Below are positions 1 to 10,109 of a stretch of 64,000 bases of DNA, piece after piece. The position numbers were made by a program, and so were the translations under genes. The notes below the pieces were generated by a model that made no database searches, was not told the DNA's origin, and saw only the letters and a program-made list of their open reading frames with translations. Source of the DNA: Microcoleus sp. FACHB-1515 (GTDB taxonomy: Bacteria; Cyanobacteriota; Cyanobacteriia; Elainellales; Elainellaceae). Location of the stretch: NCBI RefSeq assembly GCF_014696105.1, contig NZ_JACJPO010000066.1, positions 1-64,000 of the forward strand, read 5' to 3'. Position 1 is the first letter of the stretch. Every line of letters begins with the position of its first letter.

Positions 1-519
1 TAGTTGAATCGCTGATTAAAGTCGAACTAAAACATCAGCATTGCTGAGTCTGCAACTTGAGATCTGTAGCTTATTCTCCCTCGATTTTCGTCTAGTCCTA
101 CGGGTCCACCTCAGTGAGCACAGAAGAGGCAGCCGCGCTTGTAAAAATCAAAGCTGCGCTGGGTATTTGATTTGCCTAGGGCAGTTCGACTACTGACATG
201 CTTGCAGACGGCTTGCTGAGTTGATCTTGCTGAATTAGTTGGCTTGATTGGTTCTTGATTAAGGTAGTGAGTCTGCTAGTTTTGCGGGGCAAATCAGTCT
301 GATAGCTTATTTTCTTGGAGAAACTGGGAGGTGTTTAGCATCTTCCAGTTTGTTCTGCGTTGCGTGAAATTAGGTGAAGCAATTAATACGATTTATGCAA
401 ATAATCAATTTTCAACTTCTATCAGTTGCTGGTGTAGCTAAATTGATTATTTCAGAGCCAATATGTTCAAGTTTTAGTAAAATTTGACGAAAGTGACGAT
501 TACTCGATCGGTGTAGCCA
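1..519. other. Gene-free left edge
   Basis: I see no convincing coding frame, RNA gene or clear repeat here. The stretch is A/T-rich and leads into the MscS gene, so its right part probably carries that gene's promoter. I could not pick out a promoter with confidence. Confidence 0.5.
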
Positions 520-2091
520 ATGGAAATTTTAATTACTGTCATTGAAGTTGGTTTAATCATTGCCGCATTCACTCTATTGAACTGGCTTGTCCGCATTGGT
601 TTTAGAATTTCTGGGCAAACCTGGCTCAAGAGTAAAGCAGAGAAAATAGATGCTCAGCAGCGCAACATTGGCTTCATTTTGATGTTAATATGTGCAAGTT
701 TTTGTCTTTTGATAGTTGGCCTGAATGGAGTATTGATCTTTCGAGGCGAGAGTGTGCAGGCCTTTCAACTCCGCCTCATTCAAAGTGTTCCTAGGCAGTT
801 TTGGGAAACGATTGCGATCGCAACTGCCAAAAGTGTCATGCTTCTGCTGTTGATTCGATTTAGCATACCTATTCTTAGTTGGCTGCTCGATCAATGCAGT
901 CATTTCGCAAAAAATTACGATCGAATCAAAGCGAATGACCAAGCGATTGAAGTGTTCTTCACTTATCTCAAGTCGATTTTGACAAACAGCCTTTGGTTGT
1001 TTGGGGGAATTCTTTGTGCTCAGTTCTTCAGTTTACCTGCTATCCTCATTTGGTATTTGTTCATTGTATTGAGGGCTTATTTAGCAATCTCATTGGGGCG
1101 GCTTATGATTAAAGCTGTTTCAGCTTTGATTGATACGTTTGATGCTTTAAGCATTCAGCATTCACATTCGATCGGTGCGCTGCGGTACTATGAGCGATTT
1201 CGCTATCTTGTTCCTGCTCTTAAGAAAACGCTGGAATATATTCTGTATGTTGGAATCGCTACACTGATTGTTCAAGATGTTGACTTTATTGGTGAAGTTG
1301 CAGCTCATGCTGATGAAATCATTCTGACGATCGCTCTTTATTTTATCGCTGGAGTCTTAATTGAAATTGCGAATGTTATTTTGGAAGATCTAGTTTTAAG
1401 AACTGATCATCTAAGTGAGCTACAGCTTCAGCGACGGTTGACGATTATTCCGCTGTTTAAGAGCTTTCTGAAATACGCCATTTACTTTTCAGCAATCTTG
1501 CTTATTCTTAACTTGTTTGAACTGAATCCCGCTCCACTCTTAGCAGGAGCAGGACTAGTCGGCCTAATTGTGGGTTTTGGAGCACAAAATTTGATCAATG
1601 ATATTGTTTGTGGATTTTTTATTTTGTTTGAAAACTATTACCTGGTTGGCGATTATATTGAGGCCGGAAAATCTGAGGATCGCTCGGTTGAAGGAATTGT
1701 AGAAGCGATCGAACTGCGAACTACTCAGATTCGTCATCCTGATGGTCAGCTACAGATTGTTCGTAATGGCGAAATTGGTTCGATCGTCAACTATTCTAAG
1801 CAATATATTTACGCTAAAGTGGATGTTCCGATCGCGCATCACTCAAGCCTAGACCAAATCTATCGGTTGATTGAAAGCGTGGGACAAGAGCTGAAGGCAG
1901 ATTGCCCAGAAGTTCTAGAAGCAACGCTGATCGATGGACTGGAAAATTTTGGAGAAGATAATTTGCTGCTGCGGACTTTAACAAAGGTTAAGCCTGGTAA
2001 ACATCTTTATATTCAGCGCCTTCTGCGTAAACGGTTGAAGCATCGGTTTGATCAAGAAGGAATTGGGTTATCTGCTTCTTCTTTGGAGTAG
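520..2091 (+). CDS. MscS-family mechanosensitive channel
   Basis: Small-conductance mechanosensitive channel protein of the inner membrane, expected to release osmolytes on hypo-osmotic shock. The 523-residue product has several hydrophobic segments in its first 330 residues. These are followed by the MscS pore helix at about 335-375, a Gly/Ala-rich stretch beginning LLAGAGLVGLIVGFGAQN, then the beta domain and a C-terminal alpha/beta part to residue 523. It is longer than the E. coli prototype because of extra N-terminal membrane helices, as in many cyanobacterial members. The ATG at 520 is the first good start. Its TAG stop abuts the stop of the convergent kinase gene with no spacer. The family assignment is firm; the gating stimulus and substrate are unknown. 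Confidence 0.93.
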   Translation: MEILITVIEVGLIIAAFTLLNWLVRIGFRISGQTWLKSKAEKIDAQQRNIGFILMLICASFCLLIVGLNGVLIFRGESVQAFQLRLIQSVPRQFWETIAIATAKSVMLLLLIRFSIPILSWLLDQCSHFAKNYDRIKANDQAIEVFFTYLKSILTNSLWLFGGILCAQFFSLPAILIWYLFIVLRAYLAISLGRLMIKAVSALIDTFDALSIQHSHSIGALRYYERFRYLVPALKKTLEYILYVGIATLIVQDVDFIGEVAAHADEIILTIALYFIAGVLIEIANVILEDLVLRTDHLSELQLQRRLTIIPLFKSFLKYAIYFSAILLILNLFELNPAPLLAGAGLVGLIVGFGAQNLINDIVCGFFILFENYYLVGDYIEAGKSEDRSVEGIVEAIELRTTQIRHPDGQLQIVRNGEIGSIVNYSKQYIYAKVDVPIAHHSSLDQIYRLIESVGQELKADCPEVLEATLIDGLENFGEDNLLLRTLTKVKPGKHLYIQRLLRKRLKHRFDQEGIGLSASSLE

Positions 2092-3399
2092 CTAAGATGA
2101 TTCTTGCTCTACTTCGGCTGGGGCTTCAATTGGAAATGAAACTTCAAAGATGCTGCCTCGGTTGATCTCGCTGCTGACGGCGATCGTGCCACCGTGTTGC
2201 TCTACCGCTCGTTTGACGACAGCTAATCCTAATCCGGTTGAATCTTGGGCGATCGCATCCGCATTTTTGGCTCGGTAGAAGCGATCGAAGATTCGCGGTT
2301 GGTCTTCTAAGGGAATGCCAATTCCTTCATCTCGAACACGAATAATTGCTTTTGTCGGCTCGTAAATTAGCTCAAATAAAATCGTGCCGCCATTCGGTGA
2401 GTAGCAGACTGCATTGACAAGCAGATGAGTACAAATCTGTTGCAACAGTGCCTCATCAATGAAAACTGAATCGGGAGATTTGCCAAAACTAACAAACAGC
2501 AGGCGATATTCTGGGCTGCTTGGAAGCTGCCACTGATCAATGAATGATTGGCAGGCTTGGGTGAGGTTGATCGACGTTGGATTAAACGACGGTTCTTGTG
2601 ATTCATTTGCAAGCAGTAGTATATCTTGCAGCGATCGACTGATTGTTCGGGTGCTGTTTTCAATAATTTGCAGGTAGCGATCGCTCTCAGCAGAGCGATG
2701 ATTATTTTCTTGCTTGAGTAGTTCAACGGCAGAGGTTGCAACTGCAACGGGCGTCCGAAATTTTTGAGCGATATTACGAATCCATCGAAACTGCAATTTG
2801 TTTCGACGCTGCTCTTGGGCGATCGCCTTCTGTAGCTCTGACTGAAGTTCTAGTAGCTGATTATTTTCAGTTTGCAGAGCAAGGGTGCGTTCTTGAATTC
2901 TTGCTTCTAGCCCTTGATTGAGAATTTTGAGTGCAGCTTCCGCTGAGTTTCGCTGTTCAATTTCGTTTTCGAGGGCGCTATTCTGCCGTTGGAGTTGCTG
3001 CTGCAATCGGCTGATTCGGAGGTGAGTTTCGATGCGGGCTAAGACTTCAACGACTTGAAACGGCTTTATAATGTAGTCCACACCTCCTGCTTGAAAAGCC
3101 ATTACTTTTTCAAATTCCTCGCTTGAAGCGCTTAGAAAAATGACTGGAATTGATGAGGTTCGATCGCTATGTTTAAGGCGATCGCATACTTCATATCCAT
3201 CAATTCCTGGCATTCTAATATCTAGCAATATCAAGTCAGGTGGCTCAACTAGCGCCGATTCAATTCCTAATTCACCATTGATTACTTTACGAACTTCATA
3301 TCCTGCTTTGGTCAGCAATTCTGATAAGAACCGGAGGTTATCAGGGGTATCGTCGATGATTAGAATTGTGCCGTTTGAGTTAGAGTCATTTGAAGTCAT
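2092..3399 (-). CDS. Response regulator-histidine kinase with degenerate H-box
   Basis: Two-component protein with an N-terminal receiver domain (phospho-acceptor Asp60 in LLDIRMPG), a coiled-coil linker at about 125-195 and a kinase core. In the HisKA helix the motif normally read as HE-x-RTP is QK-F-RTP, so Gln212 stands where the phosphorylated His should be. The ATPase domain looks intact: an N-box Asn in LLVNAV, DEGIGIP, and a GLGL lid. It may bind ATP without autophosphorylating, or act as a phosphatase or scaffold. ATG at 3399 is preferred over a TTG 36 bases upstream that overlaps the stop of the preceding kinase gene. The 32-base gap to that gene suggests one transcript, so the large hybrid kinase is the likely partner. 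Confidence 0.85.
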   Translation of the reverse strand: MTSNDSNSNGTILIIDDTPDNLRFLSELLTKAGYEVRKVINGELGIESALVEPPDLILLDIRMPGIDGYEVCDRLKHSDRTSSIPVIFLSASSEEFEKVMAFQAGGVDYIIKPFQVVEVLARIETHLRISRLQQQLQRQNSALENEIEQRNSAEAALKILNQGLEARIQERTLALQTENNQLLELQSELQKAIAQEQRRNKLQFRWIRNIAQKFRTPVAVATSAVELLKQENNHRSAESDRYLQIIENSTRTISRSLQDILLLANESQEPSFNPTSINLTQACQSFIDQWQLPSSPEYRLLFVSFGKSPDSVFIDEALLQQICTHLLVNAVCYSPNGGTILFELIYEPTKAIIRVRDEGIGIPLEDQPRIFDRFYRAKNADAIAQDSTGLGLAVVKRAVEQHGGTIAVSSEINRGSIFEVSFPIEAPAEVEQESS

Positions 3400-3431
3400 A
3401 ATTTGGGGGCTGTGTAAGATGCATGATCTGC

Positions 3432-6400
3432 TCAAGCTGAAAGTTCTGGACTAAATAGGCGAGCGATTTTTTTGATGATTTGGTCGTTTGCAATCAGTGC
3501 TGCTCGATTGAGCTTTGCGATCCATTCCGCTGGCATTGCAGATAGGCTGCTGCTAAGTTGCTGAAGATCAATCAATTCATTGTTCGATCGACTTGTCGGT
3601 GATTGATCTTCATAAAGATAGGTCACTCCTAGATGCTCGGAAATCTTATTGAGAACGACGAATTCTGAGCAGGGTTTACCCACGCAATCATCACATCCTG
3701 CCGCTAAAATGGCTTGCTGTTCTTCTTCAAAAACTGCCGCAGTAATGGCAATGATTTTTGTGGGTGAACGAATGAAGTTTTCTGCTGAGTCGGCTGCTTG
3801 TTGCTGTTCTTGCTGTCGAATACGACGAACAGCTTCAAACCCATCCATGATGGGCATTCGCATATCCATCCAAATGAGATCGGGTGAAAAATTCAACCAT
3901 TGCTCGATCGCTGCTTGCCCATCTTCTGCTTCACGAACTTCAAATCCAACCTCGGTCAGCCAGTGAACCATAAGCTGCCGATTGGTATCTGTGTCGTCTA
4001 CGAGAAGAATGCGGTAAGTTGGTTGACCAGGGGCTAGGCTGACAATTTTTTGAGAAGAATGATTGCCGCTGACGGCAACAGCATCTGCTCGTGTCGCAGT
4101 GATGGTTAGGTAAAAGGTTGAGCCTCGTTCAGGTTGACTTGTGACGGTGATGTCACCGCCCATCATCTGAGCAAATCGGCGGCTAATTGGCAGTCCTAAA
4201 CCTGTTCCCTGATGCGATCGCCGCCCTGATTCGGTTTGGGCAAATGCTTCAAACACCATGTCTATTTCTGCTGCTGCAATGCCAATGCCAGTATCTGTCA
4301 CTTCAAAGCTCAGCATCAAAGAAGCAGCTTCTAACTGACTGCTCGATCGCAAAGTCACGCTTCCAAATGACGTGAATTTGATTGCATTATCGAGCAGGTT
4401 TGTGAGGATTTGACGGAGTTTGCGTTCGTCTGTGCAAATAAATTGTGGAAGAGTAGGATCGCGATCGCACACTAGATGTAAATCCTTGGCTTCTGCACGT
4501 AAACGAAATATCTCTTCAAGCTCATCAAGGAGCGTATGTAGATTGAAACTGTCTTCGTGCAGCATTGTACGACCTGCTTCAATTTTTGAAATTGAAAGTA
4601 CATCATTAATCAGTTGCAGCAAATATTCTCCGTTGCGATTAATTGTTTCTAAGTAGTCGTGCTGGGTTGAGGTTATTTCAAAATCCTGTGTTAGCAGTTG
4701 AGCAAATCCCAGAATTGCGTTGAGCGGTGTTCGTAGTTCATGACTCATGTTGGCAAGGAAGCTGCTTTTTGCTCGATTCGCTGTTTCTGCGGCTTCTTTT
4801 GCATTGAGCAACTCTACAGCTTGTTTTTGCGTTTGCTCTAGCAACTGAGCTTGCTGTACGGCGACTCCAAGCTGCTGAGCAACTTGCAGCATGATCTGAA
4901 CTTCACTTTCTTGCCACTGTCGAGGGCTAGCGTTCTGATAAACTCCAAGTAATCCCCAAAGATGACTATCTAAATAGATTGGCACGATCACGTAAGCTCT
5001 GGCTTGAAGCTGCTCTAATAGCTCAATGTAACAAGGGGGAAAATTTTGCTTGTAAATATCTTTAACTTGAACGTGAGACGCCCCTCGGCTATAAGCTCCT
5101 CCGCTGGTTTCTTGGAGATAAGTATCTTTTAGAAGTGTTGCTTCTTCATTCCACAGTTTTGCAGTACAGCGATCGTTTCTTAGTGCAGATTGAGGCTGCG
5201 GTGCGTCTTCTATAGGTAGCATTACAGTCATCCAGCCTTTGCCAACCGATTCAGCAACAAAGTTCCCACTCCAATCTGGATTAAATCGATAAATCACGAC
5301 TCGATCGCAATTGAGCACCTGGCGAATTTCTTGTACTGTTGTTTCAAAAATTGAGTACAAATCGAGTTTGCGGCGCATTCGTTCGAGAATGCGGGCGATC
5401 GCTTGCTCTCGCTTTAAACTCGCCTGCAACTGCTGCTCTGCCTGCTTGCGAGCAGTAATATCTCGCACCATAATTAGAGCGGCGCTGTCTGTGTAAGGAA
5501 CGATACGCACTTCTTCATGCTGGATGCGATCGCCAAAAGTAACTTTCTGCTCGAAAATCTGTACGCTTTCGGTGCTCAAGGCTTCTTGAATTGCTTTGAG
5601 TTTACGGGTTGCCTCTTGTTCTGGCAGCAGCTCTAAAATATTTCTTCCAATGGGATTGATGTAGCTTGGAATTAAATCCATAAATTGAGAAGTTTTGCGA
5701 ATCGAGTCGAGGTAAATTCCGTCTTTAGTAATCAAGCTCATGAAATCAGGAATTGCAGCGAGAATTGCACGATTGCGATTTTCACTTTGCTGTAGCGCCT
5801 TCTCTGCCTGCTTGCGATCGGTGATATCGCGAATAACGACTAAAGCTTCATCCTCGGTCAGGGGAACAACGCGGACTTCTCGCCAGTGGACTTGCTCATT
5901 CACAAGTAGCGTGTGTTCGTAAACTTGAGTTTCGTGTAATTCGATCGCGGCTTGAATTGCGGCTAATAATTGCTGTGCTACCTCGAATGGCAGAACGTTC
6001 TCAACTTTATTTCCAGCTACAATCGAATCTAAACTGGCTGTTGGGAAGTTTGCTGGAATTGTGACATTTAAGTAGGTTCCATCTTTTCGCATCCGAATAA
6101 TTGGATCAGGTAAAGCACTGCGAACCGCATCAGTAAACGCTTCGCTCTCTTGCAGTGCTTTTGTCCGCTCTAAAACTTGAGCTTCTAGGTGATGGCTATA
6201 GTCAGCAAGAATTTTCTCTGCGGCTTTGCGCTGAGTAATGTTTTGAAAAGTACAAATTGAGGCAATGATATTCCCTTTGTTGTCAAAAACGGGGGCTGCA
6301 TGAATTTCGAGGGAAATTACTTCGCCGTTACGGTGAATGTCTATATCGTCGGCTGTCACCTGCTCGCCTTGGAGCGATCGCACTACAGGCAGCTTGTCAA

Positions 6401-7946
6401 ACGAGTAATGAATATCCGTGCCGCTTTGGTAAAGTCGATAGGTTTTTACTAGTTCGTCAGCTTCAATACGAGGAATTTCTGTTAAACCTAGCAACTGCAT
6501 ACCGCTGGCGTTTAAGTAGGCAACTGATCCATCTGGGCGATGCATTGAAACACCAATTGGTAGCGTCTCTAGAATTTGCGTCATTTGCTGTTCGCTTTCA
6601 AATACCGCCTGATTGAGAATTCTCATTCCAGCAAAAGCTGTTTTCAGTTGCAGGAGCATGTCATCAAACGATCGCGCGAGTTCGCCCAGTTCGTCTCGTC
6701 GGTTGATTGTAATTTGTGGACTCAGGTTGCCTTGAGCAATTTGCTTCGCGATCGCGTTAAGCTGCGAAATTGGTTTGACAATTCGCCTCGACAAAGCAAT
6801 ACTCACTCCGAGCATCAACAGTAATGTTGCACCGCAAAGTGCAGCAGTCACTCGCGCGTTGTGATAGATTTCGCTCATGAAATCGGCTTCTGGCACAACC
6901 GTTACAATGAGCCAGTCGAAGTTGCTAGTTGTTTGCAACGGAGTGGTTTGAACGAAGTAGTGTTGCTGGTTGATTGTGAAATTGCGTTGTTGCCGCTGAC
7001 TTGTTTGCTCAAATGCTTGCGCCTGCTGAAGGAATTGTGCCGTACTGCGGGTGAGCAACTCCTGGCTGTTTACTGCTTCCAATCTTCTGCGATCGACATC
7101 GACATTTTGGCTGTGCAGCGCTTGCTCTACTGTTAGGAATGGAACTTCTCCCGTTGAAGTTGCAATCAATCGTCCAGCGCGATCAACAATGAATGCTTGT
7201 CCCGTCTTTCCAATCTCAAGCTGCTGTAAAAAATCGCCAATCTGTACAAGGTACAGGCTAGAACTTATCACGCCTTGAAACTGATTGTTTGAGTCGTAGA
7301 AGGGTAGAAAACTCGCAACCATCAGGCGTGGTTGATCTTCACCTAAAGCAAGTGAAACAACTAGCCTTGAGACCTTTCGATTTGCGGCACGAGTTTCTTG
7401 ATACCAAGGATTAGCGGGTGGGTCGCGCTGAGGGTCAAAACCACTTTGCACCTCAACTGGTTCAAGCAGTTGACCTTGGGCGTTTGAGCGGTAGCGATAA
7501 AGTTTATTTCCTGTGGAGGCGTCCAGTTGCCGAATTGAGATTTTTTCACCATCTGGCCGCTCAGTTGCAAAAAATTCATTTTGCTCAGTGGCGATCGCAA
7601 TTCCGCCTAGCGATGGGAAGATTTGAAGCTGTTGAGCAAAATGTTTTCCTAGCTGTGCAAAATCGTTTGTGTCTAAGAGATTTTGTTGCAGTGCTGCTGC
7701 GTTTAGCTCATTGATTTTTTCGGGTGTTTCTAAATAGCTTTGCAGGTTTTGATCGATGCGATCGCTAACCTCTTCCATCACCTCATGGGCTAGGGCTTCG
7801 ATGGATTTTTGACTTGCTTTGTAAGAGAGATAGCCAACGAGTGCAACTGCTCCAAGCGTTTGCAGGACAAAGGGAACCGCAACGACCAGATGCAGCGGAA
7901 TCTTTTGAGGGCGAGTAAGCCACTGTCGAAGAAAAAACGGTTTCAT
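3432..7946 (-). CDS. Membrane hybrid histidine kinase (dCache-HAMP-PAS3-GAF-HK-REC)
   Basis: Large hybrid sensor kinase of 1504 residues. The order is: membrane helix at about 22-42, periplasmic dCache-like sensor to about 355, second helix at about 362-384, HAMP at about 385-435, three PAS domains (about 455-580, 600-715, 725-840), GAF at about 855-1010, HisKA with SHELRTP and His1069, HATPase with DTGIGI and GLGLP, then a receiver domain with Asp1361 in WMDMRMP and an 80-residue tail. The GAF is of the phytochrome-related type and has PPCYIELL where bilin-binding members have Cys-His. Whether it carries a chromophore cannot be decided here. The ligand of the dCache domain is unknown. It probably heads an operon with the degenerate kinase downstream. 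Confidence 0.92.
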   Translation of the reverse strand: MKPFFLRQWLTRPQKIPLHLVVAVPFVLQTLGAVALVGYLSYKASQKSIEALAHEVMEEVSDRIDQNLQSYLETPEKINELNAAALQQNLLDTNDFAQLGKHFAQQLQIFPSLGGIAIATEQNEFFATERPDGEKISIRQLDASTGNKLYRYRSNAQGQLLEPVEVQSGFDPQRDPPANPWYQETRAANRKVSRLVVSLALGEDQPRLMVASFLPFYDSNNQFQGVISSSLYLVQIGDFLQQLEIGKTGQAFIVDRAGRLIATSTGEVPFLTVEQALHSQNVDVDRRRLEAVNSQELLTRSTAQFLQQAQAFEQTSQRQQRNFTINQQHYFVQTTPLQTTSNFDWLIVTVVPEADFMSEIYHNARVTAALCGATLLLMLGVSIALSRRIVKPISQLNAIAKQIAQGNLSPQITINRRDELGELARSFDDMLLQLKTAFAGMRILNQAVFESEQQMTQILETLPIGVSMHRPDGSVAYLNASGMQLLGLTEIPRIEADELVKTYRLYQSGTDIHYSFDKLPVVRSLQGEQVTADDIDIHRNGEVISLEIHAAPVFDNKGNIIASICTFQNITQRKAAEKILADYSHHLEAQVLERTKALQESEAFTDAVRSALPDPIIRMRKDGTYLNVTIPANFPTASLDSIVAGNKVENVLPFEVAQQLLAAIQAAIELHETQVYEHTLLVNEQVHWREVRVVPLTEDEALVVIRDITDRKQAEKALQQSENRNRAILAAIPDFMSLITKDGIYLDSIRKTSQFMDLIPSYINPIGRNILELLPEQEATRKLKAIQEALSTESVQIFEQKVTFGDRIQHEEVRIVPYTDSAALIMVRDITARKQAEQQLQASLKREQAIARILERMRRKLDLYSIFETTVQEIRQVLNCDRVVIYRFNPDWSGNFVAESVGKGWMTVMLPIEDAPQPQSALRNDRCTAKLWNEEATLLKDTYLQETSGGAYSRGASHVQVKDIYKQNFPPCYIELLEQLQARAYVIVPIYLDSHLWGLLGVYQNASPRQWQESEVQIMLQVAQQLGVAVQQAQLLEQTQKQAVELLNAKEAAETANRAKSSFLANMSHELRTPLNAILGFAQLLTQDFEITSTQHDYLETINRNGEYLLQLINDVLSISKIEAGRTMLHEDSFNLHTLLDELEEIFRLRAEAKDLHLVCDRDPTLPQFICTDERKLRQILTNLLDNAIKFTSFGSVTLRSSSQLEAASLMLSFEVTDTGIGIAAAEIDMVFEAFAQTESGRRSHQGTGLGLPISRRFAQMMGGDITVTSQPERGSTFYLTITATRADAVAVSGNHSSQKIVSLAPGQPTYRILLVDDTDTNRQLMVHWLTEVGFEVREAEDGQAAIEQWLNFSPDLIWMDMRMPIMDGFEAVRRIRQQEQQQAADSAENFIRSPTKIIAITAAVFEEEQQAILAAGCDDCVGKPCSEFVVLNKISEHLGVTYLYEDQSPTSRSNNELIDLQQLSSSLSAMPAEWIAKLNRAALIANDQIIKKIARLFSPELSA

Positions 7947-8297
7947 CGCTTGCTGCTGCTACACTCGGGCTTTAGCCAGGCTTTAGAAATATATGTAGCA
8001 GTTTAACAGCAAATTACTAAGCTGCTATTTTGGGATCCACCATCCTGTTAACTCTTGACTGTACGGGCTGAGGCGTAACTGTCGAGTTCGATCGCACTTC
8101 TTGTGATTAAAGTGTCTTAACTCTCCAAGCTCTTGATTTATCAATGTCTTAATTACCAATTGCTCTCAGCCCATAGAGTAAAAGTTCTTTTTTGGGGTTA
8201 AATTGTTAAGTTAAATTCTTATTTGCTAGTACATTGCATCTGTAAATATAAGAATTTTTCTATATTAATCCGGCTGGCTTCTGAACGACTGCTCTGC

Positions 8298-8439
8298 CTA
8301 GGGTGTGTGTTGAAACCTCCTGGTGGTGAGATTTCTCGACCGAGATCCCCCTAAATCCCCTTGAAAAGGGGGACTTTGAGGATGACTCCCTCCTTGTTAT
8401 GGGGTGGGGAGGATCAAGCGAGTTGAAAACACTGCCTAG
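8298..8439. mobile_element. MITE-like element, copy A
   Basis: A non-coding element of about 142 bases that begins CTAGGGTGTGTGTT and ends, read inward on the other strand, CTAGGCAGTGTTTTCAA. These are imperfect terminal inverted repeats. The interior holds a short hairpin built from runs of C and G (CCCCTTGAAAAGGGG) followed by ACTTTGAG. The same ends, the same hairpin and the shared right part GGGGAGGATCAAGCG recur at 15810-15942. It has no coding capacity, so if mobile it would need a transposase supplied elsewhere. Confidence 0.7.
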
Positions 8440-9003
8440 GGTGTTTTATCAGGCTGGGGTTTTCTCCACCCTCAGCGCTCTAGGTCAGCGATCGTCTAGG
8501 TTACAGTACCCTGGGTCAGCGCAGTTGGCGGCGATCGCTCATCCGTTCAGCCTTGAATGGACGTTGATTTACCAGCGGATGACGTGAGAGTTCAACGAGT
8601 GAAAGGGGCGTTAATTTCCTTTTGACCTTCTGCGGGATACGCAAATATTCAAATTTCTCAAATCCTTGCGTGTAAAGGCTTTTAAGCGCTCTTCCATCTT
8701 TGATGGACTAGATTTGGACTAAATTTTGAGTCGCCTTCTTGTCACCTCGCTACCCCAAGTTGAGCGCTAGCCTCACCTTACCGCAAGACTCATATCCTGC
8801 CCAGTTTCTTACAGAAGCGATCGCAATCACCCTCCACAACTCACTCGAAAAGGGCGATCGCAAGTTAGACAGCTCCATGTTTGGGCATGAAGGCATCCAC
8901 TCCGTGTACTCATGCAATCGGCAGCACCACAGCGATTGCTAAAAGTAATATCTTGCTCAAACTTAGACCAATTCATCTCTATTTGAGTCCATAAAAGAGC
9001 AAT

Positions 9004-9056
9004 TAAGTCTCATTGCAAGACCAAATAAAAGAACGCAGGTCTTGTAATGAGACTTA
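9004..9056. repeat. 19-bp inverted repeat with 15-nt loop
   Basis: The arms 9004-9022 and 9038-9056 are complementary over 19 positions except for one G/T wobble. The left arm reads TAAGTCTCATTGCAAGACC and the loop is A-rich. Stems this long are rare by chance. No poly-T tract follows on either strand, so it is not a standard intrinsic terminator. It may be a remnant of an insertion sequence end or a dispersed palindromic repeat. Confidence 0.7.
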
Positions 9057-9268
9057 TAAGAAGACAAGTGAGTCCAAAATTTGAATGCAAAAGCAGCGGT
9101 TGACCAAGAGCGGTCAATCGCTCAATAAGCGATCGATGAAGTTAAAACGTCCTTGACAAGTCAGCTTGCTATCAAGCGCAATCACTCACACTACGATTAG
9201 CCAACGCTATCTCTCAGCCTCGTCATGCGATCGAGTCACTGCTCAAATCTCGAAGCGAAGTTTCTAAT

Positions 9269-10000
9269 TTAAGTATTCAAATAAACTGCTGAGTTGAGCT
9301 GTAGAAACTGCTGCATGAAGCGATCGGTTAAAGGTGCGATCGCTTCAGAGTTTTGCTTCGCTTCTGCTAGCAGTTGAGGCAACGTTGTATCGCGAATCTG
9401 GCTATCTCGCAATTCAGTTTCAATGACAGGTGCACAGCTTGCCAAAGCGCGATCGTCCATTTCCAAATGAAACTGAATTGCCCAGACGTGATTTTGATAG
9501 CAAAATGCTTGATTTGGGTATTTTGTGCTGCTCGCAAGATGCACGCAATTTGGAGGAATCTCAAACGTATCTTGATGGGATTGAAACACTTTGAACCGTG
9601 ACGGAAAATCTTGCAGCAGCAAATCAGTTTTTGCAGCTTCAAGAAGCTCAACGTCGCACCAGCCCACTTCCCGACCTGCTTGACCCCGATCGACTTTTGC
9701 CCCTAAGATCTGCGCCAAAATTTGCGAGCCAAGACAGATACCCACGATCGGAATTCGCTGTGCGATCGCATCTTCCAGCAGCTTAAATTCCTGACGTAGA
9801 AACGCATAGCGATCGTATTCATACGCACTAATTGCGCCGCCCAAAATCACAATATGCGAATAGTTGGAAATAGGTTCAACCAGTTCACAGCCTGCTGGCG
9901 CATCAAGATAGTGAACTTCAACGGTTTTAAGCTGCGGTGCCAACAGTCCCACAGTGCTACAGGCTTCGTGACGAATCACAAGAACGCGGAGTTTTTTCAT
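9269..10000 (-). CDS. Class I glutamine amidotransferase-like protein
   Basis: GMP-synthase-like GATase domain of 243 residues with the full triad: nucleophile Cys89 in GICLGSQ, and His178 and Glu180 in QFHLE. Members hydrolyse glutamine or a gamma-glutamyl amide and may pass ammonia to a partner, but here there is no fused synthetase domain. It is divergent from the PhyH oxygenase genes across a 109-base spacer. Further along lie an amino-acid permease and a gamma-glutamyl ligase-like enzyme. That set resembles the logic of the Puu polyamine route (import, gamma-glutamylation, oxidation, gamma-glutamyl hydrolysis), so a hydrolase role is possible but inferred. ATG at 10000 is the clear start. 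Confidence 0.85.
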   Translation of the reverse strand: MKKLRVLVIRHEACSTVGLLAPQLKTVEVHYLDAPAGCELVEPISNYSHIVILGGAISAYEYDRYAFLRQEFKLLEDAIAQRIPIVGICLGSQILAQILGAKVDRGQAGREVGWCDVELLEAAKTDLLLQDFPSRFKVFQSHQDTFEIPPNCVHLASSTKYPNQAFCYQNHVWAIQFHLEMDDRALASCAPVIETELRDSQIRDTTLPQLLAEAKQNSEAIAPLTDRFMQQFLQLNSAVYLNT

Positions 10001-10042
10001 GTCAATTCATCACCTTGCTAAACCGGAGCGATCGCTGCTTTT

Positions 10043-10085
10043 GTAGCTTTTGCCACATTTTGATCGCGATCGCTTTCTCTAAGAT
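10043..10085 (+). promoter_or_regulatory. NtcA-type promoter pattern before PhyH pair
   Basis: GTA-N8-CAC at 10043-10056 (five of six consensus bases of GTA-N8-TAC) is followed after 23 bases by TAAGAT at 10080-10085, which fits the TAN3T -10 box of class II NtcA promoters. The ATG of the first oxygenase gene lies 24 bases further on. One base is off consensus, so this is a candidate only; it gains weight from the similar pattern before the permease. Confidence 0.4.
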
Positions 10086-10109
10086 GCATATTTTACGACG
10101 CCTTTTGTC

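Larger units (their letters stand above)
7947..9268. other. 1.3-kb gene-free region with repeats
   Basis: No open frame here looks like a real gene: the few frames of 60-70 codons have low-complexity or repeat-derived translations. The region contains a MITE-like element (8298-8439), a possible second partial left end just after it (CTAGGGTGTTTTA at 8436), and a long inverted repeat (9004-9056). It also holds a small hairpin-prone stretch around 9100-9135. It separates the left signalling genes from the amidotransferase/oxygenase block and may be a repeat-accumulation site or old insertion scar. Confidence 0.55.

Noticed and set aside
5041-5400. The GAF domain of the hybrid kinase as a bilin-binding photoreceptor
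   Set aside because: The site has Cys-Tyr where canonical bilin-binding domains have Cys-His, and many related non-photosensory GAFs keep the Cys; not decidable here.
8739-8942. A 67-codon plus-strand frame in the 1.3-kb gap
   Set aside because: No ribosome site, irregular composition, and located amid repeats.
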